From Histomonas meleagridis (Eukaryota > Parabasalia > Tritrichomonadida > Dientamoebidae), in contig WSYJ01000157.1 in NCBI GenBank assembly GCA_020186115.1, positions 558,001 through 622,000 of the forward strand: a stretch of DNA of 64,000 bases, in the 5' to 3' direction. The position numbers and the translations under genes are program-made. The first letter of the stretch is position 1. Every line of letters begins with the position of its first letter. The notes below the pieces were generated by a model, which was given only the letters and a program-made list of their open reading frames with translations, had not been told where the DNA came from and searched no databases. Below are positions 8,508 to 17,319 of the stretch, piece by piece.

Positions 8508-10397
8508 ATGCCGCCTAGAAAAGTTGCAAAGGTTTTACCACCTTTACCACCAGCAACATCCACTTTTACTTATAACACCGGATTTCGTTATGGGATGGGA
8601 GATAATCCACCTCAATATGGTCAAATTCCAATTCCTATCGGTACACAAGGTTGTCTTAAAGATTTAAATTTCGTTATCACCGGTACTCTTCCTTCTTTAC
8701 GTAGAGAAGAAGCAAAAGATCTCATTGAAAAATATGGCGGAAAAGTACTTTCCAATATCAGTGGAAAAACTGATATTGTCATTAGAGGATGCCAAGAAGT
8801 TGGGCCAAAGAAACTTGAAGATGCTAAAAAGAAAAATATTCCAATTATTGATCAAGAAGGTTTATTCAAAATCATATCTGATTCTAATCCAAACCAACCA
8901 AAGGCAGAAAAGGCTGAAGAGAAAGAAGATGAGTCCAAAGGAATTCAGTTATCAGAAAAACAATTTCCAATATCTTCACTTTTAACAGAAAAATATCGTC
9001 CGAGGTCACTTGGAGATATCATAGGTAATAAAGGCCCAATTAACCAATTAAAGGACTGGCTAACAAATTTCTCCAAGAAAGATAAAAAAATTGCTCTTAT
9101 CAGTGGCAAGCCAGGAATTGGAAAAAGCACTTCAGCTTCATTAATATGTAATCTCTGTGGGTATACTGTTAATGAGTTTAATGCTAGTGATGTTCGTTCC
9201 AAATCTGCTCTTCAAGAAATATTCAATACAACAGATTCCTTAACATTCCAACCGAAAGAAGCCAAAAAGTTAATGAACAAGACTGTATTAATTTTTGACG
9301 AAGTTGATGGAATGTCAAGTGGAGATAGAGGAGGAATAGCAACATTAAGTTCATTTGCCAAGACGACCAAAGTTCCTATCATCTGTATTTGTAACAACAT
9401 CAATGACAAGAAGGTTGAACCACTTCTTAAAGTCTCATTAAGTGTCTCATTTTCTGAACCTCCCGAAGATAAAATCTTTGAACGCCTCAAACATATTAGC
9501 ACTGAAGAAGGGATTGAAATTACGGATGAACAACTTCAGCTTATTGCGAATGAATCCAAAGGGGACATTCGTTACGCCATCAATTCTCTTCAATATTGGA
9601 CCGGCAGCAGTTATTTCTTTGAAAAAGATGTCGAAATAACCGACAACATAACGGCCACCCTGAAAATCTTTTCTGAGGAATCGACAATCGACGAGAAGTT
9701 TAATGCCTTTTTCTGCGATTACTCAGCTGTACCATTGTTCGTTGAAGGGAATATAACATTTTCGAATCATCATGACTTATTCGAACAACTTGATAACATA
9801 TCTATTGGTGATGAAATCGATACCGTAATGCGATCAACTAACTCTTGGGACTTGTTGAATCCCGAGTGTGTGGTTTCATGCTTGATACCTTCATTGTATG
9901 TTGATCCTGAATCACCAATCACATCTTTGACATTACCAAAGTTCTACGGATTTATTAGCAAACATGATAAACTTGATCGATATCGAACAGAGATATCATC
10001 GCGACTACAAAATACATGCGGAATTACACACGATGAATTATATGATTGCGCAGGATCATTAATTATTAACAAACTCCAGACGCTAAAGAAAAAACCAGAG
10101 CAGCTCATTGGTTCGCTTGAAGAATTCCAGTTGACTTTTGACGATCTCGAGCATTTGGATGAATTCATTAGTTTAACTCCTAAATCGAAGAAAGACAAGA
10201 AAGATGACTCAATGAAGAAGGTGCTGAAGCTGTACAAACAAAAGCACTCGGATAACCAAAAGAAGAGCACAACATTATCCGATGTAAGAAGTGATTATAT
10301 GTTTGTGAAGACGAAAGAAAAGAAAAAGAAAGACGACAAGAAGTCGAAGAAAAAAGATGACAAGAAAAAGGAAAAGAAGGAAAAGAAAAAGAAATAA
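8508..10397 (+). CDS. RFC1: Replication factor C large subunit (RFC1)
   Basis: 629 aa. A BRCT domain (about 48-125: LKDLNFVITGTLPSLRREEAKDLI...YGGKV, KTDIVIRG) is followed by an AAA+ clamp-loader ATPase. 'EKYRPRSLGDIIGN' starts the ATPase, Walker A GKPGIGKS is at 200-207, and Walker B LIFDEVDG is at 261-268. The C-terminal RFC1 helical domain follows. The last 60 residues are a Lys/Asp tail (KKKDDKKSKKKDDKK). RFC loads PCNA onto primed DNA, and RFC1 is the subunit with the BRCT DNA-binding region. At 629 residues it is much shorter than animal RFC1, mainly through a short N-terminus. The start is fixed by the promoter cluster at 8407-8479. TAATTAATAAAG follows the stop closely, as expected for compact trichomonad 3' ends. 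Confidence 0.93.
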   Translation: MPPRKVAKVLPPLPPATSTFTYNTGFRYGMGDNPPQYGQIPIPIGTQGCLKDLNFVITGTLPSLRREEAKDLIEKYGGKVLSNISGKTDIVIRGCQEVGPKKLEDAKKKNIPIIDQEGLFKIISDSNPNQPKAEKAEEKEDESKGIQLSEKQFPISSLLTEKYRPRSLGDIIGNKGPINQLKDWLTNFSKKDKKIALISGKPGIGKSTSASLICNLCGYTVNEFNASDVRSKSALQEIFNTTDSLTFQPKEAKKLMNKTVLIFDEVDGMSSGDRGGIATLSSFAKTTKVPIICICNNINDKKVEPLLKVSLSVSFSEPPEDKIFERLKHISTEEGIEITDEQLQLIANESKGDIRYAINSLQYWTGSSYFFEKDVEITDNITATLKIFSEESTIDEKFNAFFCDYSAVPLFVEGNITFSNHHDLFEQLDNISIGDEIDTVMRSTNSWDLLNPECVVSCLIPSLYVDPESPITSLTLPKFYGFISKHDKLDRYRTEISSRLQNTCGITHDELYDCAGSLIINKLQTLKKKPEQLIGSLEEFQLTFDDLEHLDEFISLTPKSKKDKKDDSMKKVLKLYKQKHSDNQKKSTTLSDVRSDYMFVKTKEKKKKDDKKSKKKDDKKKEKKEKKKK

Positions 10398-10490
10398 TTA
10401 ATAAAGTCAAAGTTTTCTTTATCGCTGTCTTTGTGATTACCAAACATACGCACGCCGACGCCATCGTTTGCTCATCAATTTGTGGAAGTC

Positions 10491-10624
10491 TGTGTCTGAC
10501 ATCGAATGGATTAAATTAAATTTATTTTATATTGTAAAAAATTATTTGGAAACTGTTTTAGACACTTCTTATTTGTGAATCCTTGTAAGTTCACGAAGAA
10601 ATAGGTACATAAATGTCAGACACA
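10491..10624. repeat. 134-bp element with 12-bp perfect inverted termini
   Basis: TGTGTCTGACAT (10491-10502) and ATGTCAGACACA (10613-10624) are perfect inverse copies enclosing AT-rich DNA. A second, imperfect inner inversion lies around TTCTTATTTGTGAA and TTCACGAAGAAATAG. It lies between the RFC1 stop and the end of the convergent gene. It could be a MITE-like element or a structured RNA. No target-site duplication is evident. Confidence 0.4.
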
Positions 10625-10791
10625 GCAATTGTTCATTTGTTAACAAATGAAAGACAGGAGACCGTTTAAAGACGTTTAGTCACTTCACAATAAGAAATTG
10701 TATTATTTACTTATCATTTTATTGAAAATTTGTTTTAACAGTTCCGTTGTCTTGTGGTCACACTAAGACACCGTATATCTATATGTGCGGC

Positions 10792-11571
10792 TTAAAAATA
10801 GTATTGGCTTCTGACTTTCTTTTCTTTGTGAAAATGTGCTTCACCAATTTGGAGTTGTGGGTTTGCATTTTGATCATAATTGAAACCGTTAGCATTCTCT
10901 GAAGAAACTCCGTATTGTGAAGGAGTTGTGTCTGACTTATTGAGATTGTCTGAATCAATATGAATGGAATTGTGCTTTCTTTTTGAATTAGATCGATGTG
11001 GGCGTGACGTAAGTACTTTAGATGTGGAAGAATGCTGCCTCTCAACGTGATCAGGGCCATTTTCAATTGGCAAAGATTTTCGAAAATGAATTGTGGACGA
11101 ATTTTGATATTCGCGTCTTGCTGGCAGCTGGAGCTGAGGTGATGGTAAAAATTTTGCAGTTGTATTTGATCGCTTACTTACATGATTTTGAATTAAGCAC
11201 ATTAAGGAAATCGATGCCACTTGGCTAGCTTTAGCCATAAGAGGTACTTCCAATTGAACTTCGGTTCCTGTTTGGAGGGAAGCTAATAAAATTTTAGATT
11301 TTGCAAATACAATCATTTTTTGGCTATTTGGTGAAATTATAGAAAACGAAAAATACATACAGGCTTTGTTCATATTTTCACACCTAGCTACAAGAGAGAC
11401 TTTTTGATTTATTGTTGAAGTAGAAACATGAATTGGTGCTTTGATGGATTGAGTGGAACCAGTACATGCTATATCAACAAAAAACATGTCTTGATTTAGC
11501 TTAGCAAAGTTGCTAAGGATGCTTTGCGATAGGTTAACTGAAAGAAGGTTCATCTGGATGACGTAGTCCAT
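10792..11571 (-). CDS. C2-like N-terminal domain protein, function unknown
   Basis: 259 aa from the ATG at 11571. An upstream in-frame ATG at 11685 would add 38 residues. I prefer 11571 because the minus strand has AGCGTTTTTCAATTAGG just before it, like other promoters here, and because the predicted fold starts there. Residues 1-125 alternate short beta-strands (MDYVIQMNLLSVNLSQ, DMFFVDIACTG, KVSLVARCE, VQLEVPLM, ASISLMCLIQ), as in C2/NT-C2-like domains. The remaining 130 residues are Ser/Asn/His-rich and disordered. No catalytic motif is visible. Membrane or scaffold binding is a guess from the fold only. Confidence 0.55.
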   Translation of the reverse strand: MDYVIQMNLLSVNLSQSILSNFAKLNQDMFFVDIACTGSTQSIKAPIHVSTSTINQKVSLVARCENMNKACMYFSFSIISPNSQKMIVFAKSKILLASLQTGTEVQLEVPLMAKASQVASISLMCLIQNHVSKRSNTTAKFLPSPQLQLPARREYQNSSTIHFRKSLPIENGPDHVERQHSSTSKVLTSRPHRSNSKRKHNSIHIDSDNLNKSDTTPSQYGVSSENANGFNYDQNANPQLQIGEAHFHKEKKVRSQYYF

Positions 11572-11685
11572 TTTTATCCTAATTGAAAAACGCTGATTTT
11601 GCAAACAAAAAGTCGTTTCAATAAAATTCAACAAAAGTGAGTTTGTTAAATAACTGCTTTTTTTGAAAGAATATTTATCGCTCAT

Positions 11686-11992
11686 TTTACATTGAAACTT
11701 GATGGTTTCTAGAGATTATCAGATTTAGAAAGTATTATTGCATTTCATTCTTGCTAAATATATTTAGTTAAACCAAATCTTGTTTTTAAAAGTATTCTAG
11801 CTTAAGGTTTAACGTGAATTGAGTGAAATTTCGTCCAGGCAAACATATCAAACGATAGATAAAATTGTGAGAAAATGTTTGTGTCATAGGCGATATTGAT
11901 TTTTTCTCACAATTTTTCTCATGCCAATTAATGGATAAAAATGTCACCGTTTTTTGTGAGACCGTTAAAGTTTATGGTCCTTCCTTTGACAT
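11686..11992. other. Intergenic, promoter of L26
   Basis: AT-rich. It contains ACCGTTAAAG (11961-11970) and CCTTTGAC (11983-11990) immediately before the L26 ATG. CCTTT resembles the M5 motif described at Trichomonas vaginalis transcription starts. It also includes GGTTTAACGTGAATT near 11805-11820. Confidence 0.5.
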
Positions 11993-12403
11993 ATGAAAAC
12001 AAATCCATTCGTTTCATCACAGGCTCGTAAGGTTCGCAAAGCTTTCTTCAATGCAACAAAAGAGGAAAAGCACATTGCAATGTCTGCTCCACTTAATAAG
12101 GATCTACAGAAACAATACGGAATCAAACGTCTTCCTATCCGTCGTGATGATGAAGTAGAGGTCGTACGTGGACAAATGAAAAAGCGTACAGGACGCGTTG
12201 TTGCTGTCAAGCTCTCTTCAATGCGTATTAACATTGAATCTGTAACGAAACAAAAGATCAGTAATGAAACAGTTTTCATCCCAATCCATCCTTCTAATGT
12301 TGTAATCACAAAGATCAAAATGGATAAATATCGTAAGAACCTCATAGAGAAAAAGCGTCAAAATCGTGAAAAAGCTCTCCAAAAACTTGGAAGGTCAAAG
12401 TAA
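11993..12403 (+). CDS. RPL26: 60S ribosomal protein L26 (uL24)
   Basis: 136 aa. It begins MKTNPFVSSQARKVRKAFFNAT, the eukaryotic L26 signature start, and continues with the KOW-type segment 'IRRDDEVEVVRGQMKKRTGRVVAVKL'. The C-terminus is the basic 'KIKMDKYRKNLIEKKRQNREKALQK' helix. The protein sits near the peptide exit tunnel of the large subunit. Length is normal for the family. Codon use is richer in C/G-ending codons than that of its neighbours, as expected for a highly expressed gene. The ATG lies 3 nt after a CCTTTGAC motif, so the 5' leader would be very short. Confidence 0.95.
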   Translation: MKTNPFVSSQARKVRKAFFNATKEEKHIAMSAPLNKDLQKQYGIKRLPIRRDDEVEVVRGQMKKRTGRVVAVKLSSMRINIESVTKQKISNETVFIPIHPSNVVITKIKMDKYRKNLIEKKRQNREKALQKLGRSK

Positions 12404-12702
12404 AGATTTCTTTGTTTTCCAGATATTTTTTTATATTGTCACCAGATTTTCCACATGGTTTCATTTTGGATTTTTTCAAAAGATTCCATCGACTGAAGTC
12501 ATATCACAACTAAATAAAATGAATAAAAAAATTTTTATTCTTTAATTGAAGAAATTCATTTGTTTTTTTTTGTTGTTGTTTTTTTTTATGTGCATTTAAT
12601 GTAAGTTTTGTGTATCATATTTTTGTGTTTATAGATCTACTGTAAATCGACCGTTAATATAATATTGAACGGTTTGTCACTTTTGCTTAAGCCTATTCTT
12701 TC

Positions 12703-14070
12703 ATGAATAATCAAAATTTCCAAGACTGGCTAAGCAAAAATCAAAATCTCAGTCGTTACTTCTTTTTCATTGACCAAGAAAACAAATCTCCAAAAAATCA
12801 AAATTCTAGTAAAATTAAAAATATGATAAATCCTCTAACTTCTTTAATAAAAAAATTAGATAAGAAGTCACACAAAATTGTCGAGGCTATGATGAGCAAG
12901 TCCCAAGAGTCACTCATAAAACTTGCAAATTTTAAAGAAGGAGATAATTTAATTCTTACATCAAAAAGAAAAGTCAAATATGTAAGTTACAAAATACGTC
13001 AGTTGGAAGTAAAATCACTTAGTGTTACACTAAACGTAATTATGAATCACATGGATGATGCTAAAAAGCTGTTAAAATTATTCACTAATTATGCGTCAAT
13101 CATACCAAACAATATAGTTATACAGATACCTGAATCTTTTTTCACAGAAAGTAAACCAATATCATATCAAAAGATTAATGTTAAAATTCATCGGTTACAA
13201 TCATATTTACATCGTAACGTGAAATTTTTGGAAAGTCTTGAGCCACCACTATGGGTTTGTGATTTCCCAAGTTATTTTGATCAAGCTATTGAAAATGCAA
13301 TGAAACAATTTGATAGTTCATTATCATACTCTCTATGTGTTCCAGAGGAAACCTACATATCTAAAGCCATTTTTTCTAGCCAAACACAACTTTTAGAGAA
13401 AATTGATAATCTTGTTGAAACTATTGGAACTATTCCTAACTCTAATTTTGTTAGTCAAGTTTTTGATTTTTGTTATTCTATAATACCTAATGCACAGTCT
13501 AAAACAACAAACGAGTTAAGTGTTTCGCTGATGATTTTCTATCGCATCATTTTCGACCGTTTATACGAGAAGCATTCGAATTTTCTTTTTCTTGATTTAA
13601 ATAGCAACTTCGAATACATATCGAAAATATCACTTATACCAGTAAAGAACTATCGGTTTCCAGATGATTTTCCTATAAAACCGGAAATTAGTATTCGAGA
13701 ATTTATTCACTCATTTCAAATTTTAAATAATGGTGCTATTGACCTAAACGTTTCATCTTTCGTTACAAACCCGGTCGACGCGCTATACTATGTGGATAGG
13801 GCTTTATCATATGTTCGTGAATCGCGAGTTTTGTTCGTAAAAGATGACGACCAAAATCGATTCTTAAGTTTCGATGACGTGTTTTCTCTTTTCCTTGGGA
13901 TATATTTGACATCGGATTTGCCAAATATCTTTAGTTTGCAATATTTTATTGACACATATTCTCCGAAATCACTTTCGCATAAGTTTGAATATGCTTCTTC
14001 GGCGGTTACAGCATTAGTTTTACACTTAAAAGAGTTGATAAAAAAGTGTAAACAAGAAGAAAATGCTTGA
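12703..14070 (+). CDS. VPS9-domain protein (probable Rab5-type GEF)
   Basis: 455 aa. The N-terminal 260 residues are helical with no recognised domain. The C-terminal half shows the trichomonad VPS9 layout: FDRLYEKHSNFLFL, a 'NFEYISKISLIPV' segment, PEISIREFIHSFQILNNG, 'FVTNPVDALYYVDRALSYV', then the core 'SFDDVFSLFLGIYLTSDLPNIFSLQYFIDTY' and 'EYASSAVTALVLHL'. The core matches the VPS9 pattern with acidic residues before the helix and a Y..(T/S)...A helix afterwards, better than in the paralogue at 1705-3117. Likely activity is nucleotide exchange on Rab5-like GTPases in endocytosis. The upstream region has GAACGGTTTGTCACTTTT (about 12668), and TTTCATG overlaps the start. Confidence 0.72.
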   Translation: MNNQNFQDWLSKNQNLSRYFFFIDQENKSPKNQNSSKIKNMINPLTSLIKKLDKKSHKIVEAMMSKSQESLIKLANFKEGDNLILTSKRKVKYVSYKIRQLEVKSLSVTLNVIMNHMDDAKKLLKLFTNYASIIPNNIVIQIPESFFTESKPISYQKINVKIHRLQSYLHRNVKFLESLEPPLWVCDFPSYFDQAIENAMKQFDSSLSYSLCVPEETYISKAIFSSQTQLLEKIDNLVETIGTIPNSNFVSQVFDFCYSIIPNAQSKTTNELSVSLMIFYRIIFDRLYEKHSNFLFLDLNSNFEYISKISLIPVKNYRFPDDFPIKPEISIREFIHSFQILNNGAIDLNVSSFVTNPVDALYYVDRALSYVRESRVLFVKDDDQNRFLSFDDVFSLFLGIYLTSDLPNIFSLQYFIDTYSPKSLSHKFEYASSAVTALVLHLKELIKKCKQEENA

Positions 14071-14483
14071 TATGCATTCTTTGTTAATATAAATAAAATT
14101 TAATATATTTCGATATTGATAAATTTTTAACATTCAACTTCAATAAAATAACATAGAGTACAGATCTGTATTTACCTATAAAACTATAAGAAATAACTTT
14201 AATGGAGATTTTGAAATAAATAATGCAATTTTAATGCATTTTCGTTCATGGCAATTAAAGAAGTTAAACCATATGAAAACGCAAGTAAAAAGTTTTCTTA
14301 TTCTTATATGCAGCCTTTATGTGGTCTTGATCAAGGCATGACTCAAAAAGCTGTTGTACATACTGAAATATTTCACAAGGCGTTTTCAATAATTTCTGTG
14401 GTTATTGAAAAACAAGACAATATAATTTTTTCACAATTTTTTTCGACAATTCGTTCCAATTCAATCCTTCCCGACCATAATCA
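14071..14483. other. Intergenic, no convincing gene
   Basis: AT-rich. An 88-codon open frame (14248-14514) overlaps the next gene out of frame and has no recognisable similarity, so I do not call it. Confidence 0.4.
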
Positions 14484-16079
14484 ATGGCTTCCGAAAATGT
14501 GGAGCAAAGATTAGAAAAATATGTTCCAACATTTGAACAACTTATCTCAATCGGGATATTTACTCAGCCAGAAGTCAAAGAAATAATTCGTAAAAGACGT
14601 TCTTTTGAATACCAGTTACAATCAAAATATGTACAAATTGATAACTTCATGAATTATATTCAGTATGAAACAGCTGTTATGGAATTGACTGAACAAAGAA
14701 AAGCAGAAAAAGGAATTGATTCTACACAAAGACTTCTTTCTGATTCTGATTGGCCAAAGCACATCCATTCAATTTTCAGAAGGGCCACGCACAGATTTTC
14801 AGGAAACCTCGATGTTTGGAATGCATACTTTGATTTTTGTCAACAAACACATTCCATTAAATCATTAAATTCAGCATTTGCAGAATGTGTTCGTCTTCAT
14901 GGTCACGAGCCAAAGTTATGGAAGAGGGCAGCCAAATGGGAAATGTATGAAAACGGAAATCATGAATTAGCAAAATCATATATGGAACAAGCCATCAAAA
15001 AAATACCTGGAAAACCTAGTTTATATGCGTTATATGCCGAATCAATTCTTGCTCTTACAAAACAAATTGAAGGAAGAAGAGAAATTCAAAACATTATTGA
15101 AAATTCTGATACAACCAAAGCGCCTCTTCTTATCTTTAAGAATGCTCTCTCCGAATGTAACGACAAGCCAAAGGTTGTCCGCCTTTTCCTTGAACTTTTC
15201 AAGAAATATGAGAAAGAAACAGATGAAATCATAAATCTTGGAATTGCCACCAAAGATCCAAATGTTCTCTGTTACATTGCCGAGATCGATCCTAATCCCA
15301 AAGGCAAGTTTGAACAGTTCATCCAAGAATATCCTTCACGCGAGCTTAAGATCAAATATGCTGAATATCTTGGCAAAAACAATAATCCGAAAGAAATGAT
15401 AAAAATTCTTGATGACATTGGTGAATTTGATGACAACGAAGTTGCTACATTTGTTGAACTCCTTCTTAACATGAAGGAATACCAAGAAGCTTCGGACTAC
15501 TTGAACACTGACGATTTGACACCCGAAATGCGACGGTTAAAGTTACGTTTGCTGAATGAGACCGTTAGCGACAACGATACGTTTATTAATTTGAGCGAAG
15601 AATTTCTTAAGAAATTTAACACGCCTGAATTGAATGATCAGTTTGTATTTTGTTTAGCCGTCAGAGAAATTCCACCAGAACAATGGATTATGATCCTTAA
15701 ACAAAAGGCTATTTACATCAAACCGGAATCAATTGCAAAAGCATTAAAATTCACATTGTTACAATACGGAGAAGAAGTTGCATATGACCTAATGAATGAG
15801 TTAATGCCAATTATTGTTCCGATTCCAGAATTCATCGACGTTTCAATCGAAATACTTAAAAGCCAAAAAATTGTCGATAACTCAAAAATTCGAAGTTTGC
15901 ACGAACTAAACACTACGAAATGGGGATCGAACAATGACAAAGTTTGGCTCGACTATTGTCAGTTTGAATATGACCAAAAGAATTTGACGAAACTTGAGGC
16001 AATACGAAGAAGAGCAAATAGAAACCTTGAGGACTCTATCAGCTTTAATAGAGAATATCAGGAAAGGTTTTGTAAATAG
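14484..16079 (+). CDS. UTP6: U3 snoRNP component UTP6
   Basis: 531 aa. The first 90 residues (VEQRLEKYVPTFEQLISIGIFTQPEVKEIIRKRRSFEYQLQSKYVQIDNFMNYIQYE) match the conserved UTP6 N-terminus: a helix, 'L..IG.F...E...II.KR..FEY.L', then a half-A-TPR start. HAT repeats follow, for example HIHSIFRRATHRFSGNLDVWNAYFDFC and PKLWKRAAKWEMYENGNHELAKSYMEQAI. UTP6 belongs to the UTP-B part of the small-subunit processome, which handles early 18S pre-rRNA processing in the nucleolus. Length is close to that of other UTP6 proteins. The ATG at 14484 begins the conserved block directly. Confidence 0.9.
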   Translation: MASENVEQRLEKYVPTFEQLISIGIFTQPEVKEIIRKRRSFEYQLQSKYVQIDNFMNYIQYETAVMELTEQRKAEKGIDSTQRLLSDSDWPKHIHSIFRRATHRFSGNLDVWNAYFDFCQQTHSIKSLNSAFAECVRLHGHEPKLWKRAAKWEMYENGNHELAKSYMEQAIKKIPGKPSLYALYAESILALTKQIEGRREIQNIIENSDTTKAPLLIFKNALSECNDKPKVVRLFLELFKKYEKETDEIINLGIATKDPNVLCYIAEIDPNPKGKFEQFIQEYPSRELKIKYAEYLGKNNNPKEMIKILDDIGEFDDNEVATFVELLLNMKEYQEASDYLNTDDLTPEMRRLKLRLLNETVSDNDTFINLSEEFLKKFNTPELNDQFVFCLAVREIPPEQWIMILKQKAIYIKPESIAKALKFTLLQYGEEVAYDLMNELMPIIVPIPEFIDVSIEILKSQKIVDNSKIRSLHELNTTKWGSNNDKVWLDYCQFEYDQKNLTKLEAIRRRANRNLEDSISFNREYQERFCK

Positions 16080-16594
16080 ATATATTTTGATAATAAAAAA
16101 TTGTTTTATTATTATTGGAATAAGTGTTTTTATCAAATGTAACTTCAGGATCTGTACTTAGATCGCACAGTGAAATATGAATTCATTCATTATATGAAAC
16201 AGTTATTACATTTAATCGGTATAATATTTTTATTAAGAAGAAATTGTTAATTTAAATAAGTTAGGAAAGAAGTGTATAAAATATTACAGTTATAAAAGTT
16301 ACGTTTAATTAGATAAAGTTTTATTCCTCCTAGAGGTTAAACATGAAATTATCAAAAACACTTTCTTTTCTGTAGAGACAATCATTTCGTCCAAGAAAAG
16401 AGATTAATATATCGCAAAATATATAGTCTTGCATTAGGATTTTAAGTAAAAAACTTCAGTAACTTAAATGTGAGCCTATTTTGTCTTTAGATTACATATT
16501 CAAATTTAGAAAATCCATTATTCAATGAATCAATAAAATTTATATGAATTTTTATTTTGTATGGGAATTAGAATTGACAATTTCAAATTGTGAT

Positions 16595-16810
16595 AATTGA
16601 TGTTCATATTAAAGATATTTATTTGTTTTATTAGGTATTTATTTTAATAATGTAAAATTTCAAAATAATATTTGGATATTATAAAAAATATTTTATATAG
16701 TACTTATAATTGCATCTACAAATGGTTACACAGAAATAGTTAAATTACTTCTTGAACAGAAAGGAATTAACATCAATGGTAAAGATATTTATTTGTTTTA
16801 TTTTGAATTC
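16595..16810 (+). repeat. Solitary ankyrin-module relic with a 77-nt spacer
   Basis: A partial module end (ATTGATGTTCATATTAAAGAT, D codon at 16614-16616) is followed by a 77-nt spacer. One full module comes next (about 16694-16786, reading x-I-V-L-I-I-A-S-T-N-G-Y-T-E-I-V-K-L-L-L-E-Q-K-G-I-N-I-N-G-K-D), and then the start of a second spacer (ATTTATTTGTTTTATTTT). There is no DUF3447 domain nearby. It is an isolated fragment of the same element seen at 20.5 and 29 kb. Confidence 0.75.
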
Positions 16811-17319
16811 AAAATAGGCGAAATATTATGCACTCGCAATTGAAAATAAGTAAAATAGTAACTTTGCTAAGCATTATGTTTCTTGAATAAAAATAAAATA
16901 TTTCTCGAAATGTTTTAAAATGCTTTATAATTAAATTCTTTGTGAAGAAAGGAGAAAATGTCACATAAGAAAAATATCATGTTATCATTATTCCAGTCAG
17001 TTTCGAAACTAACAGTAATGTTAATGATTCAGAGGAGGATAAAAGATTTTTTTTTTTTTAAAATAATAATATAAAGTGAAATTTAAGAACGAATCATAGA
17101 TAATTTTTTTTAAGATCTGGATTTTAATGCAAGTTCAAAAAGAAAACGAAATAAATACAAATTCAACTTTTTCTCCAAATTTACAGAACAAACATAACTT
17201 AAAAAAGATTTTATCAGAGTGAATTTATAACATGTTAAATATTTTCTTCTAAATAATTCATTATCAAAAAATCCAATTTTAATAACATCCAAAAAATACA
17301 AAAATTCACATTTATCAAA
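16811..17319. other. Intergenic, very AT-rich
   Basis: No supported gene. It contains long T and A runs (about 17048-17062 and 17104-17113). A 63-codon minus-strand open frame (17110-17301) has no recognisable features. Confidence 0.4.

Noticed and set aside
14248-14514. 88-codon open frame before UTP6
   Set aside because: It overlaps the UTP6 start in another frame and has no recognisable domain or promoter box.
17110-17301. 63-codon minus-strand frame
   Set aside because: AT-rich spacer translation with no support.
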